Positions 1-8,213 of a stretch of 24,032 nt of DNA are shown piece after piece. The notes below the pieces were generated by a model. The model did not search any database. It was not told the origin of the DNA and saw only the letters and a program-made list of their open reading frames with translations. Every line of letters begins with the position of its first letter. Position 1 is the stretch's first letter. The position numbers and the translations under genes are program-made. This DNA comes from JAMXLO01 sp964427005 (GTDB taxonomy: Bacteria; Pseudomonadota; Alphaproteobacteria; Acetobacterales; Acetobacteraceae), in contig CAYRTL010000085.1 in assembly GCA_964427005.1 (NCBI GenBank), positions 1-24,032 on the forward strand, in the 5' to 3' direction.

Positions 1-31
1 CGGAGAAGCCGCTACGCGAACTTATGTGTGA
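1..31 (+). CDS. 3' end of upstream gene, probably tssE (partial)
   Basis: The frame starting at base 2 reads GEAATRTYV and stops with TGA at 29-31, where the last A is also the first base of the tssF ATG (TGATG junction). Such one-base overlaps are typical of translationally coupled genes. tssE, a small baseplate subunit with a gp25-like fold, commonly sits directly upstream of tssF, and a tail ending in a short charged stretch would fit it. Nine residues cannot prove the identity. A second frame also stops nearby, with TGA at 36-38, so the exact upstream frame is uncertain too. Confidence 0.35.
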   Translation, partial: GEAATRTYV

Positions 32-1851
32 TGTCTGACGTCCTGCTTCCCTATTACGAGCGCGAACTCGATGCGATCAAGCGATTGGCCGCGGAATTCG
101 CTGATGCGCATCCGAAGATCGCAGGCCGGTTGCGCCTCTCCGCCGATGCCGTGGACGATCCGCATGTCGCCCGTCTGCTTGAAGGCATGGCGTTTCTCGC
201 CGCGCGCGTGCACCACCGACTGGACGACGAATTTCCCGAACTGACGGACGCGCTGCTCGGACTTCTCTATCCGCACTATCTCGCGCCCGTGCCGTCATGC
301 ATGGTCGTGCAGTTCGATTGCCAGGCGGATCTGCTGAACCCGGCGCGCCTGCCGGCAGGCCTTGCGATCGACACGGAACCCGTGCGCGGCGAGGAACTTC
401 GCTACCGGACAACGGCGCCGGTGACGCTCTGGCCTGTTGAGGTGGAGAATATTCGCCTGTCCGGCCTTCCCATAGTCGCGCCGGCTAACCCTTCGGCGCC
501 AGGCGCCGCCGGCGTTCTTCGCATTACGCTGAAATGCGCCTCACCCGAGGTTACCTTCGCTCAACTCGGGGTTGATCGGTTGCGCTTCTTTCTGCGCGGC
601 CCGGCGAACCAGACGCTCGCGCTGTATGAGCTTCTCGGCGCACATGTCGTCTCCATCGCCTATGCCGACAGCGCTGTGGACCAGGCACCTGTCATCGTCC
701 CGGCAAGCGCGATTGAACCAGTGGGCTTCTCACCTGAAGAGGCCTTGCTGCCCTGGTCGGCACGCGGCTTCTCAGGATTCCGCCTGCTCACGGAATACTT
801 CGCGTTCCCCGACAAGTTCCTGTTCTTCGACTTCACCCGCATCGACGCAAAGACAATGGTTGCGGCCGGCAACCGCCTGGAGATCTTCGTCTATCTCGAC
901 CGATCTGCACCGGAACTGGAGCGCTCCATCGGCCAGCCATCGATGGCTCTTGGCTGCACGCCACTGGTCAACCTGTTCCCGCAGCGCTGCGAGCCCGTAA
1001 CGCTCAGCCACGCCGAGACCGAGTACCGCGTCGTGCCAGATGCGCGCCGGCCGCGTGCAGCGGAGGTCTGGAGCGTGGAGCGCGTTCGGGAAACTCAGCC
1101 CGATGGTTCATATCGTCCGTGGCGGCCCTTCCATCGCCTCACCGAGGGCGATTCCGACCCAGGCGTCCCCGGCGGCTTCTATCATGTTGCCCGCCGCGAG
1201 GCGGCGCCCGGTGTCCCTGGCACGGAAGTCCTTCTCGCCCCTCACGACCCGGATTTCGATCCCGATAAGCCCGCGGCCGCCGTGCTTTCCATCGACGCCC
1301 TCTGTCTGAACCGGGATCTGCCGACGGATTTGCCATTCGGTGGTGGGCATCCAAGACTGCGGCTGGTCGAAGGCGCCGCGGCCGTTACCGCGCTCAACGC
1401 GGTCACTGCCGCCACTCCCACGCTTCGCCCGCCCCTGCGCGAAAAAGGCTTCTGGCGCCTGGTGTCTCACCTGTCTTTGGGCCATCTCTCGGTGACGGGT
1501 GGACGGGAAGGCGCGGCGGCACTGAAGGAAGTGCTTCGACTGTATGATCTGCGCGATACGGCGGAGACCCGCGCTGCAATCGAGGCCCTGACCGGCATCT
1601 CCGCTGCGCCCGGCACGGCGCGCGCGCCCGGCCGCGCGGGTGGGTTCTGCCGCGGGCTGGACGTCACCCTCGAATTCGATCCACGCGCCTGGCAGGCGGG
1701 CGGACTCTATTTGCTTGCCGCCGTGCTGGAGCACTTCTTCGCATTGCACGGCACCCTCAACAGCTTCACCCGCACTCGCGTCACGCTGCGCGGCAGGCCG
1801 GGTGCCGCCGCTGCCTGGCCCGCCCGCAGCGGCACCCGCGTGCTCGCATGA
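31..1851 (+). CDS. tssF: Type VI secretion system baseplate subunit TssF
   Basis: This 606-residue protein matches the TssF/ImpG/VasA family in length and in its characteristic opening: LLPYYERELDAI near residues 5-16, then HPKIAGRL near 27-34, and FPELTDALLGLLYPHYLAP around residue 70-90. TssF is a cytoplasmic baseplate component that assembles with TssG, TssE, TssK and the VgrG spike to form the platform on which the contractile sheath polymerises. A GTG lies one codon upstream at 28. I chose the ATG at 31 because it overlaps the upstream stop (TGATG) and gives the usual family start. The stop overlaps the ATG of tssG (ATGA at 1848-1851), so the two are translationally coupled. No frameshift or truncation is visible. 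Confidence 0.96.
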   Translation: MSDVLLPYYERELDAIKRLAAEFADAHPKIAGRLRLSADAVDDPHVARLLEGMAFLAARVHHRLDDEFPELTDALLGLLYPHYLAPVPSCMVVQFDCQADLLNPARLPAGLAIDTEPVRGEELRYRTTAPVTLWPVEVENIRLSGLPIVAPANPSAPGAAGVLRITLKCASPEVTFAQLGVDRLRFFLRGPANQTLALYELLGAHVVSIAYADSAVDQAPVIVPASAIEPVGFSPEEALLPWSARGFSGFRLLTEYFAFPDKFLFFDFTRIDAKTMVAAGNRLEIFVYLDRSAPELERSIGQPSMALGCTPLVNLFPQRCEPVTLSHAETEYRVVPDARRPRAAEVWSVERVRETQPDGSYRPWRPFHRLTEGDSDPGVPGGFYHVARREAAPGVPGTEVLLAPHDPDFDPDKPAAAVLSIDALCLNRDLPTDLPFGGGHPRLRLVEGAAAVTALNAVTAATPTLRPPLREKGFWRLVSHLSLGHLSVTGGREGAAALKEVLRLYDLRDTAETRAAIEALTGISAAPGTARAPGRAGGFCRGLDVTLEFDPRAWQAGGLYLLAAVLEHFFALHGTLNSFTRTRVTLRGRPGAAAAWPARSGTRVLA

Positions 1852-2903
1852 GAGCGCGTTCCGTGCTGCACCGGCTGGCAGAAATGCCGGAGCGGTTCCG
1901 GTTTGATGCCGCGGTGCGGGTGCTGAGCCGAGCGCGGCGCGCGCGCGAACCAGCCGATGCGATGCGGTTCCGGTCGCCAGCCGGGTTGGTCTATCCGCCG
2001 GCCGATGTGCTCGAAGTCCGACAGCAGGGAGACGCGCTGCCCGAAGTGACAGTCGGGCTGATGGGGCTCACCGGACCATCGGGTGTTCTGCCGCGCTACT
2101 ACTCAGAAATCGTCACCCAGACGCTGCGCGGACGGTCGACGGCGCTGCGGGATTTTCTCGACCTGCTGGCGCATCGCTTTGTCGCATTTTTCGCGAGCGC
2201 GGGAACGAAGTACCGGCCCGCGCGAGCAGCAGAGAGCGCGTCACTTGCCGAATCAGGTGGGCAGGATGCAATCGCGCGTACGCTCCTGGCACTCACGGGA
2301 TACGGCACGGCGCACCTGACCGATCGTCTTGCGGCGGGAACCGAGCCGCTGTTGCATTATGCCGGCCTGTTTGCGTTGCGACCGCGCTCAGCAGATCGGC
2401 TCGGCGCTCTGCTGTCGGACTGGCTTGGTATGCATGTCGAAGTCGTGGAGTTTGCCGGCGCGTGGCTGCCATTACCGCCGGATCAGCGCACGAGGCTATC
2501 GAGGAACGGGCAATGGTGCCGTCTGGGTGTGGATGCCGCGGCGGGCGTGCGGGCCTGGGATCCGCAGGCGCGCATCATCCTCCGCATTGGGCCGCTCGAT
2601 CTGCGAGGCTTCCAGCGGTTGCTGCCGGATCGCGCGGCTCTGCACCGGCTGGTGTCCTTGGTCCGCGCCTATGTCGGGTTCGAGCTAGGCTTTGCCATCA
2701 ACCCGGTCCTCGCCGCGCGCGAGGTGCCACCGCTGCTGTTGACTGCGACCGCGGATCCACCGCCGCGATTGGGATGGAACACCTGGGTACCTGGCCCCAC
2801 AGGTGGCTTCACGTCGCGCGACGATGCGGCGGACGCGGTGTTTGAGGCCGAGGTGATCGAGGCACAGCAGGTCGATTGGCGCAGCACGGAGAAGGCGGCA
2901 TGA
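1848..2903 (+). CDS. tssG: Type VI secretion system baseplate subunit TssG
   Basis: This 351-residue protein carries the hallmark TssG/ImpH/VasB segment GLMGLTGPSGVLPRYYSE at residues 70-87, preceded by the usual N-terminal FRFDAAVRVL segment at 18-27. Its size is normal for the family. TssG forms a heterotrimer-like wedge with two TssF copies in the cytoplasmic T6SS baseplate. It starts inside the stop of tssF (ATGA) and its own stop overlaps the start of the methyltransferase gene in the same way (ATGA at 2900-2903). The three proteins are therefore probably made in coupled amounts from one mRNA. The rest of the T6SS core (tssA-C, hcp, clpV, vgrG, tssJ-M) is not in the window and presumably lies upstream. 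Confidence 0.95.
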   Translation: MRARSVLHRLAEMPERFRFDAAVRVLSRARRAREPADAMRFRSPAGLVYPPADVLEVRQQGDALPEVTVGLMGLTGPSGVLPRYYSEIVTQTLRGRSTALRDFLDLLAHRFVAFFASAGTKYRPARAAESASLAESGGQDAIARTLLALTGYGTAHLTDRLAAGTEPLLHYAGLFALRPRSADRLGALLSDWLGMHVEVVEFAGAWLPLPPDQRTRLSRNGQWCRLGVDAAAGVRAWDPQARIILRIGPLDLRGFQRLLPDRAALHRLVSLVRAYVGFELGFAINPVLAAREVPPLLLTATADPPPRLGWNTWVPGPTGGFTSRDDAADAVFEAEVIEAQQVDWRSTEKAA

Positions 2904-4411
2904 GCGGCTGGGGCGGCGGCTACGTCACGGATATCACCTACATGACGGGCTATTACCGTCAGCAGTCACCCTCGGTGATGTCGCTGGCCTGCCTCCTTGG
3001 CGGCGTTGCATCGCCGCTGCCAGGACCCGATGACGCGGTGAGCTATCTCGAACTCGGCTGCGGCCAGGGACTTGGCGCCCTGATCCTGGCGGCGAGCAAT
3101 CCGAACTGGATCGTCACTGCGATCGACTTCAATCCGGCGCATATCGCCGCCGCGCGTGCCTGGGCGACGCAGGCCGAGATCGACAACGTCCGGTTTCTCG
3201 AAGCCGACCTATCCACTCTGGCCGAGGATGCGGCCTCCGCACTCGTACCCGAAGCGGATTTCGTCAGCATGCACGGCGTGTGGAGCTGGGTGCCATCCGC
3301 GGTGAAGTCCGGCATCGTCAGGCTGCTGCGCAGCAAGGTGAAGCCGGGCGGCGCGGTGCATGTCAGCTACAATTCGATGCCGGCCTGGGGCGCCGCACTC
3401 GGCATGCAGCGTGTCTTGCGCGAGTGCGGCCGCCGGCTTGGCTCGCGCAGCGATCGCCAGGCGGAAGAAGGTCTCAAGGTGGTCAAGGAACTGAGCAAGG
3501 CGCAAGCGTTGCAGCTCAATCGTTCCCCCTGGGTGACAGCGCTGATCGAGCGCATGAGCACTCTGCCGCTGCAGTATCTGGCGCACGAGTACATCAACGA
3601 CACCTGGGAACCCTGTTTCCACGCCGATGTGGCCGGCGCTTTCGCCGATGCGAAGCTGGAGTGGGTTGGCTCAGTGAACCTGATCGAGAACTTTCCCGAT
3701 CTGACGCTGACAGCCGAGCAGCGAGAAGTGACGCAGCGCTTCGACGATCCGCTGCTGCGTGAGTTGGTGAAGGACGTCTGCCTCGACCGGTCGCTTCGCC
3801 ACGACGTTTTTGTCCGTGGCGCGAGACGGCTCAGCCCACCGGCGCGCGATGCCGTGCTGATGGATGTGTTTCTCTCACTCAACATCAGCCCGGACGAGAT
3901 GCCGTATGAGGCCGACATGCCCGCGGGCCGCGCTGCGCTCAATCGCTCGTTCTATGGCCCCATCGCGCAGGCGCTCTCGGAACGGCCACAGCGGGTTGGC
4001 GACCTCCTGGCACTGCCGTCGCTGGAGGGAAGGCGCGACAATCCGGCCGAACTGATCGGGATCATGGTCGGACTGGACCTGAGCGAGCCGGTGTCCCGAC
4101 CCGGTGCCGAACCGACGGCGCAGGCTCGCCGCTTCAATCGCGTCACCAGCGCTTCCCTGGGCCGCACGGAAAACCTCGGCCGCCCGATTGCCGCAGCGAG
4201 CTACGCACTTGGGACCGGTGCACCATGCACGCTGTTCGATCTGTATGTCCTCGATCGGCTGCATTCTGGCGAGAGCGAGGACAGGATCGACGAATGGGTC
4301 AGCGACCTGGGTGGCGATCTGGACAATGAAGAACGGAGCAAGCTGCGGGAAGTGTTCGCCAAGGCTATTCGCGTGCGAATGCCGATCCTGCGGGCACAAG
4401 GCGTGTTCTGA
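2900..4411 (+). CDS. SAM-dependent methyltransferase with methyltransferase regulatory domain
   Basis: A 503-residue protein. Residues 49-60 contain the class I motif I (YLELGCGQGLGA), followed by the acidic SAM-ribose position in TAIDFNP (D76) and the post-core HGVWSWV segment at 125-131. The HVSYNSMPAW stretch near 154-163 is typical of methyltransferases that carry a fused regulatory domain (PF10119 type), and the C-terminal half fits that domain. The substrate is unknown; protein or small molecule are both possible, and the protein should be cytosolic because no signal peptide is seen. Its ATG overlaps the tssG stop (ATGA), placing it firmly in the T6SS operon. It could modify a T6SS component or be an accessory or effector-related enzyme; none of these is shown by the sequence. 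An upstream in-frame start at 2876 would lie inside tssG and is less likely. Confidence 0.85.
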   Translation: MSGWGGGYVTDITYMTGYYRQQSPSVMSLACLLGGVASPLPGPDDAVSYLELGCGQGLGALILAASNPNWIVTAIDFNPAHIAAARAWATQAEIDNVRFLEADLSTLAEDAASALVPEADFVSMHGVWSWVPSAVKSGIVRLLRSKVKPGGAVHVSYNSMPAWGAALGMQRVLRECGRRLGSRSDRQAEEGLKVVKELSKAQALQLNRSPWVTALIERMSTLPLQYLAHEYINDTWEPCFHADVAGAFADAKLEWVGSVNLIENFPDLTLTAEQREVTQRFDDPLLRELVKDVCLDRSLRHDVFVRGARRLSPPARDAVLMDVFLSLNISPDEMPYEADMPAGRAALNRSFYGPIAQALSERPQRVGDLLALPSLEGRRDNPAELIGIMVGLDLSEPVSRPGAEPTAQARRFNRVTSASLGRTENLGRPIAAASYALGTGAPCTLFDLYVLDRLHSGESEDRIDEWVSDLGGDLDNEERSKLREVFAKAIRVRMPILRAQGVF

Positions 4412-4434
4412 ATGCTCGCATGGCATCTATTTCG

Positions 4435-4443
4435 TGTTATAAG
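4435..4443 (+). promoter_or_regulatory. Candidate extended -10 promoter for the ompA-like gene
   Basis: The 60-bp gap after the methyltransferase contains TGTTATAAG, which fits the extended -10 form TGnTATAAT in all but the last base. The hexamer 17 bp upstream (CTCGCA, 4415-4420) is a poor -35, which extended -10 promoters tolerate. Transcription would begin near 4450, just ahead of a strong ribosome binding site. It implies that the OmpA-family gene can be expressed independently of the T6SS operon. Confidence 0.4.
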
Positions 4444-4456
4444 CTCAACGAGATTT

Positions 4457-4464
4457 GGGAGGAG
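4457..4464 (+). promoter_or_regulatory. Ribosome binding site deciding the ompA-like start
   Basis: GGGAGGAG ends seven bases before the ATG at 4472. This fixes the start at the signal-peptide methionine rather than at the in-frame codon at 4412, which would add 20 non-signal-like residues. Confidence 0.75.
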
Positions 4465-4471
4465 TGGACCC

Positions 4472-5095
4472 ATGCGCGCATTGCTAGCCCCAATCATCGT
4501 TGCCCCTCTGGTTCTGGCGAACATGCCCGCCTTCGCGCAGGGCAATCCTTCGGCGCAGCAAATCATCAATTCGCTGCGGCCGAGCGGCAACCTGGTAGCG
4601 GGTGGAACGCGCGGTATCAGATTGGCGGCGCCGGCTGCCACCGAGTCAGCACCAGCACAGACCGCTGCGCCCGGCGCAGCACCGGCGCAGCCTCGCCTTG
4701 CTTCCAGCAAGCCGATTGCTACGCCTGAACAGGCGCCGGCAAATGCCCCGGCAGTGAACCTGACAGTGAACTTCGCGAACGGCTCCGCCGCATTGACTCC
4801 AGACGCCATTCGCACCCTGGACGAACTCGGCCGTGCGCTGTCCAGCAACGATCTTGCCGGCTATCGCTTCCGGATCGAGGGACACACCGACACAGTAGGC
4901 TCGCGCGACTATAACCGCGCGCTGTCCGAACGCCGCGCTGCGGCCGTGGTCGATTATGTCGCTACGAAATACGGCGTTGACCCCAAACGCCTACAGGCAG
5001 TCGGCATGGGCGAGGACGGACTGCTGGTCGCCACGCCGCCGCAGACGCCGGAGCCACGTAATCGGCGCGTCCAGGTGATCAACTTAGGCACGTAA
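4472..5095 (+). CDS. OmpA-family periplasmic peptidoglycan-binding protein
   Basis: A 207-residue precursor. Residues 1-22 form a signal peptide ending NMPAFA|QG, followed by an Ala/Pro/Thr-rich flexible linker to about residue 95. A C-terminal OmpA-like domain then runs from about 96 to 205 (VNFANGSAAL, RIEGHTDTVGSRDYN, LSERRAAAVVDY, NRRVQV). The two diaminopimelate-contacting residues of OmpA domains are present as D140 (GHTD) and R155 (LSERR). There is no beta-barrel and no transmembrane helix after cleavage, so the mature protein is probably soluble in the periplasm and bound to peptidoglycan. T6SS clusters often contain an OmpA-like anchor for the membrane complex, and the position after tssF-tssG fits such a role. 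A general envelope role is also possible because the gene seems to have its own promoter. Confidence 0.88.
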   Translation: MRALLAPIIVAPLVLANMPAFAQGNPSAQQIINSLRPSGNLVAGGTRGIRLAAPAATESAPAQTAAPGAAPAQPRLASSKPIATPEQAPANAPAVNLTVNFANGSAALTPDAIRTLDELGRALSSNDLAGYRFRIEGHTDTVGSRDYNRALSERRAAAVVDYVATKYGVDPKRLQAVGMGEDGLLVATPPQTPEPRNRRVQVINLGT

Positions 5096-5120
5096 GCCAC
5101 TCGCCGCGGGCAAACGAGGC

Positions 5121-6119
5121 GTGCGGCGGGCCGAACCTGGACCAGACGACACAGTCCACGTCACACCAGCGCCGCGCGATGCGCAAAGGCGGCTGCCTCT
5201 CGTCCTTGCTGCCGTTGCCGCATTGGTCCTGGCAGGTTCGGGCGCTGCGTGGCTGCTTTGGCCACAGCGCTCCGCACCGCCACTTGTCACGACAGAACCG
5301 CCGGGATCCACGCCGGCTCCCAGCCCGGCGCCGCTGTTCCGTATCGAGACCGCGAACGAGCAGACGATACGCGACAACGTAGCGACCGAACTGAGCATCT
5401 TCCGGTTCGCTGAGAACCCGCGGATCCTGGTCCTCGACTTCGCCTCGCTCCATGATCAGGGGAAAATGCTGAACCGTGTCGCGGCCTTCGTGGAGAAAGC
5501 CGGGCTGCCCCACGATCGCGTCCTGACGGATACCGAACTTGACGCAGCCATCCGCGCCCAAGGAGACACTGTCGAGACCTTCTATCTCGGTCACGACTAC
5601 TCTGCCGCCGCGCTCAGGAATTTCTTCCAGACCGCCGATGCCCAGCATTTGGAACTGGATGCGCGAGAGGAGAAGCTGCGCGCGCTCCTGCGTCAGGAGG
5701 GATGGTTTGCCTCGGGAGTTTCGGCCGGGCTGATCTCGATTCCCGCAGTCGGATCGGACGCACGAATTACCGCCAGCGCACGGGCAGCTATTTTGCGGCA
5801 CGAACTCCCGCACGGGGAGTTCTTCAGTGATCCGGCATACGCCGGTTACGTGCGCACTTTCTGGCTGACGGTGCTGACGGAAAACGAACGCGCCTCGGTC
5901 CGAAGCTTCCTTGGCAAGGAGGAGTACGATCAGGGGGTCGAGGAACTCATGTACAACGAAATGCAGGCGTACCTGATGTTCACTCGCGACCCTACTTTCT
6001 TCACTCCCAGCATGGCGGGGATTGCACAGGCTCGCCTGGCCGAACTGCAGTCACGCTTCCTTGCCGATATGCCGGCTGGCTGGCTGCGTAACATGCTGGC
6101 GGCTTACGGCAGTCAGTGA
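5121..6119 (+). CDS. Membrane-anchored protein of unknown family with zinc-metallopeptidase-like HELPH motif
   Basis: About 332 residues. A cytoplasmic basic stretch is followed by one transmembrane helix at roughly residues 24-47 (LPLVLAAVAALVLAGSGAAW), a Pro/Ser-rich linker and a C-terminal domain that should lie in the periplasm. That domain contains HELPH at 227-231, which fits HExxH, followed by GEFF. Further on, an NEMQAYL segment places a glutamate at 280, a layout seen in gluzincin-type zinc proteases (HExxH plus a downstream Glu). I do not recognise a named family, and activity is an inference from the motif alone. The start is uncertain: GTG at 5121 follows a weak GAGG by only two bases, and the frame stays open upstream into the ompA-like gene. 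The gene is 25 bp downstream of that gene and probably cotranscribed with it. Confidence 0.7.
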   Translation: MRRAEPGPDDTVHVTPAPRDAQRRLPLVLAAVAALVLAGSGAAWLLWPQRSAPPLVTTEPPGSTPAPSPAPLFRIETANEQTIRDNVATELSIFRFAENPRILVLDFASLHDQGKMLNRVAAFVEKAGLPHDRVLTDTELDAAIRAQGDTVETFYLGHDYSAAALRNFFQTADAQHLELDAREEKLRALLRQEGWFASGVSAGLISIPAVGSDARITASARAAILRHELPHGEFFSDPAYAGYVRTFWLTVLTENERASVRSFLGKEEYDQGVEELMYNEMQAYLMFTRDPTFFTPSMAGIAQARLAELQSRFLADMPAGWLRNMLAAYGSQ

Positions 6120-6135
6120 TGGTGCCGGCCATCAC
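6116..6135. terminator. Stem-loop at convergent junction, possible bidirectional terminator
   Basis: GTGATGG and CCATCAC form a perfect 7-bp stem around a 6-base loop, overlapping the stop codon of the plus-strand gene (TGA 6117-6119) and ending 22 bp before the stop of the minus-strand kinase. No T-run follows on either strand, so intrinsic termination would be weak. Placement between two convergent operons is the main support. Confidence 0.35.
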
Positions 6136-6157
6136 GTTGGTTGGGGCCCTCGATCTC

Positions 6158-8182
6158 CTATTTCGGCAATGCCTCCAACGTCACCGCAGCGCCGGCCAGA
6201 CGCGCGCCGCGCTGGCGGAGGTTGTCCAGCGCGGCCTGCAGGTCGCGCAGATAAACGTTTGCGTTCTCCGCGTTCGCTGGTCTCGGACGGTCGAATAGCG
6301 GTTCCGACGAAGCGACGGCAATGATCATGTCGGTCCCATACGGCTCGCTGATCATCCAGGCGGGATGGCCAAGATTGACCGTTTCAGCCGGCCCGTAGGT
6401 TCGCGGTGCATCCGCCGCAATGCCGCTCTTGGGATCGGCTAACTGCGGATAGAGATGTTGCACCGCCCCGTCATGCGCGACGTAGTCCACGCGCAGGCGG
6501 CTGGCGAAATCCGGCATGACCAGGCGGACGCGCACCGGCTCGCCATCATGCAGGCGCGTCTTTCCATCGGCCATTTGCAGCCCGAGGCGCGGACCACCTG
6601 TACTGCCGAACTGCGGCACCAGCGAATGAAGCGCGTTCAGTGCGGGACAGAAGACCTGATCGACACTGCTCACACGCCAATCGAGCTGGGCAGGAGATGT
6701 CAGCCCGGCGATACTGTCGCGCAAATCAGCCACCGACTGGCTGCCGGCAAGTCCGGATAGCGTCACGGTTCCGGCATCCGACACGTCGCCACCCAGCAGC
6801 GCACAGCTTCGGCTATTCACCCAATCGGCGATCTGACGACGCAATCCGCCGAGGTTTGCCATCGCGACCTGGGAACCACTGGGCTGAACCGGCGGAGCGG
6901 CCTGAGGCGGCGGCGAGATCGGAGCAGAGACCGATTGCGCAGGCGGCAAGGGTGGAGGCGCAGCGTTGACCTGTGTCGTGTCGGCGGGAGGCGGCGTCGG
7001 CGGCGGTGGAGCAACGGCGGGCGTTGGTGCCACAGTCTGTTCGGCGACCGTGCTGGCCTCGGCGGGCTTGGCGGGAGCGGGTTCGGTCACCGGCGTTACC
7101 GGCGGCACGGCTGACTGGCCAATCACCGAAGCAACTGGCTTGGACGCGGGCGGAGATTGCTGGGCCATAATCCACCAGACACCACCGCCGACACCGCATA
7201 TCAGCACGATTGCCGCACCGGCGATGACCGGCAGTTTCGAGTGTGGCGCGGCCGGGCGGACGGGAATGGATCGTGGCGGTGGCGCCGCAACAGCTGGCTC
7301 CGCTGGCACCGGAGAAGCCGCAACCATCGTGGCTTCATCATTACTCAGCGCCAGTTCAGGCTGGGTCGTCATCGCACCGCGTACCGCCTCGGCAAACGCC
7401 CTGGCCGTAGCGAAGCGGTCCTCCGGACGCTTTGCCATCGCCCGGCGCACCACCCCGTCGAACGACGGCGGCGCTGTTACCGAGAGCTGTGATGGCGCTG
7501 GCGGCTCGGTGTTGAGCACCTTGTGCATGATGGCGGACAGGCCACCCTCAAAGGGCCGCTCGCCTGTCAGCAACTGATAGAGCAGGACGCCCGCCGAGTA
7601 GATGTCGGTCCGGGCGTCCACCACTTGGCCCATGAACTGCTCGGGCGACATGTAAGCTGGCGTGCCAAGCAATGTGCCCGCTTGGGTCATCGAGCTGCTT
7701 TCGATGCGAGCGATGCCGAAGTCCGCGATTTTGGCTTGCCCGGAGCTGGTCAGCATTACGTTGGCAGGCTTGATGTCGCGATGGACCACGCCGCGCTCAT
7801 GGCTGAACTGCAGCCCCGACAGCAGGTCCTCCATGATGCGAACAGTGTCCGCGAGCGCGAAGCGCTCCTGCTGGTCGAGCAGCGACTTCAGCGGCGGACC
7901 ATCGACGAACTCCATCACGATGTAGGCAAGGTCATTCGTTTCGCCGTAGTCGAACACGGCGACGATATTGGGATGGGTCAGACGCCCCGCAGCCTGTGCC
8001 TCGCGGCGGAAGCGGGCCAATGCTTCCTCGGTTTCAGGGTCGGCATTATCCGGCAGCTTGACAGTCTTGATCGCGACGCGGCGGGCAATGATCGGATCCC
8101 AGCCCTCATAGACGGTGCCCATGGCGCCGCGGCCCAGCGGCCGTTTGATCTCGTACTTGCCGAGGGTCTCAATCGTCTCCAT
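6158..8182 (-). CDS. Transmembrane Ser/Thr protein kinase with DUF4384-like C-terminal domain (PpkA-like)
   Basis: A 674-residue protein. A Hanks-type kinase domain spans about residues 10-270: glycine loop GRGAMG (17-22), catalytic lysine K39 in VAIK, HRDIKPAN (134-141) with D136, DFG (154-156) and the activation-segment end GTPAYMSPEQ (173-182). All catalytic residues are intact. A transmembrane helix lies at about 317-340, followed by a long Pro/Ala-rich linker and a C-terminal periplasmic region. The part beginning LQMADGKTRLHDGEPVRVRL and ending in GTDMIIAVASSEPLF resembles DUF4384. This layout recalls PpkA, the kinase that activates some T6SS machines, but it is also found outside T6SS. 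The gene is last in the tpsB-tpsA-CHAT operon, 31 bp after the CHAT stop. I prefer ATG at 8182; a GTG two codons earlier is possible. Confidence 0.92.
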   Translation of the reverse strand: METIETLGKYEIKRPLGRGAMGTVYEGWDPIIARRVAIKTVKLPDNADPETEEALARFRREAQAAGRLTHPNIVAVFDYGETNDLAYIVMEFVDGPPLKSLLDQQERFALADTVRIMEDLLSGLQFSHERGVVHRDIKPANVMLTSSGQAKIADFGIARIESSSMTQAGTLLGTPAYMSPEQFMGQVVDARTDIYSAGVLLYQLLTGERPFEGGLSAIMHKVLNTEPPAPSQLSVTAPPSFDGVVRRAMAKRPEDRFATARAFAEAVRGAMTTQPELALSNDEATMVAASPVPAEPAVAAPPPRSIPVRPAAPHSKLPVIAGAAIVLICGVGGGVWWIMAQQSPPASKPVASVIGQSAVPPVTPVTEPAPAKPAEASTVAEQTVAPTPAVAPPPPTPPPADTTQVNAAPPPLPPAQSVSAPISPPPQAAPPVQPSGSQVAMANLGGLRRQIADWVNSRSCALLGGDVSDAGTVTLSGLAGSQSVADLRDSIAGLTSPAQLDWRVSSVDQVFCPALNALHSLVPQFGSTGGPRLGLQMADGKTRLHDGEPVRVRLVMPDFASRLRVDYVAHDGAVQHLYPQLADPKSGIAADAPRTYGPAETVNLGHPAWMISEPYGTDMIIAVASSEPLFDRPRPANAENANVYLRDLQAALDNLRQRGARLAGAAVTLEALPK

Positions 8183-8213
8183 TACCACGTTCTGTCATGC
8201 TCTTCGGCGGAGC

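Noticed and set aside
6966..7577. Plus-strand open frame opposite the kinase linker, rich in Gly/Ala/Thr
   Set aside because: It is the antisense of the Pro/Ala-rich linker, whose codons read as Gly/Ala on the other strand; there is no supporting start signal.
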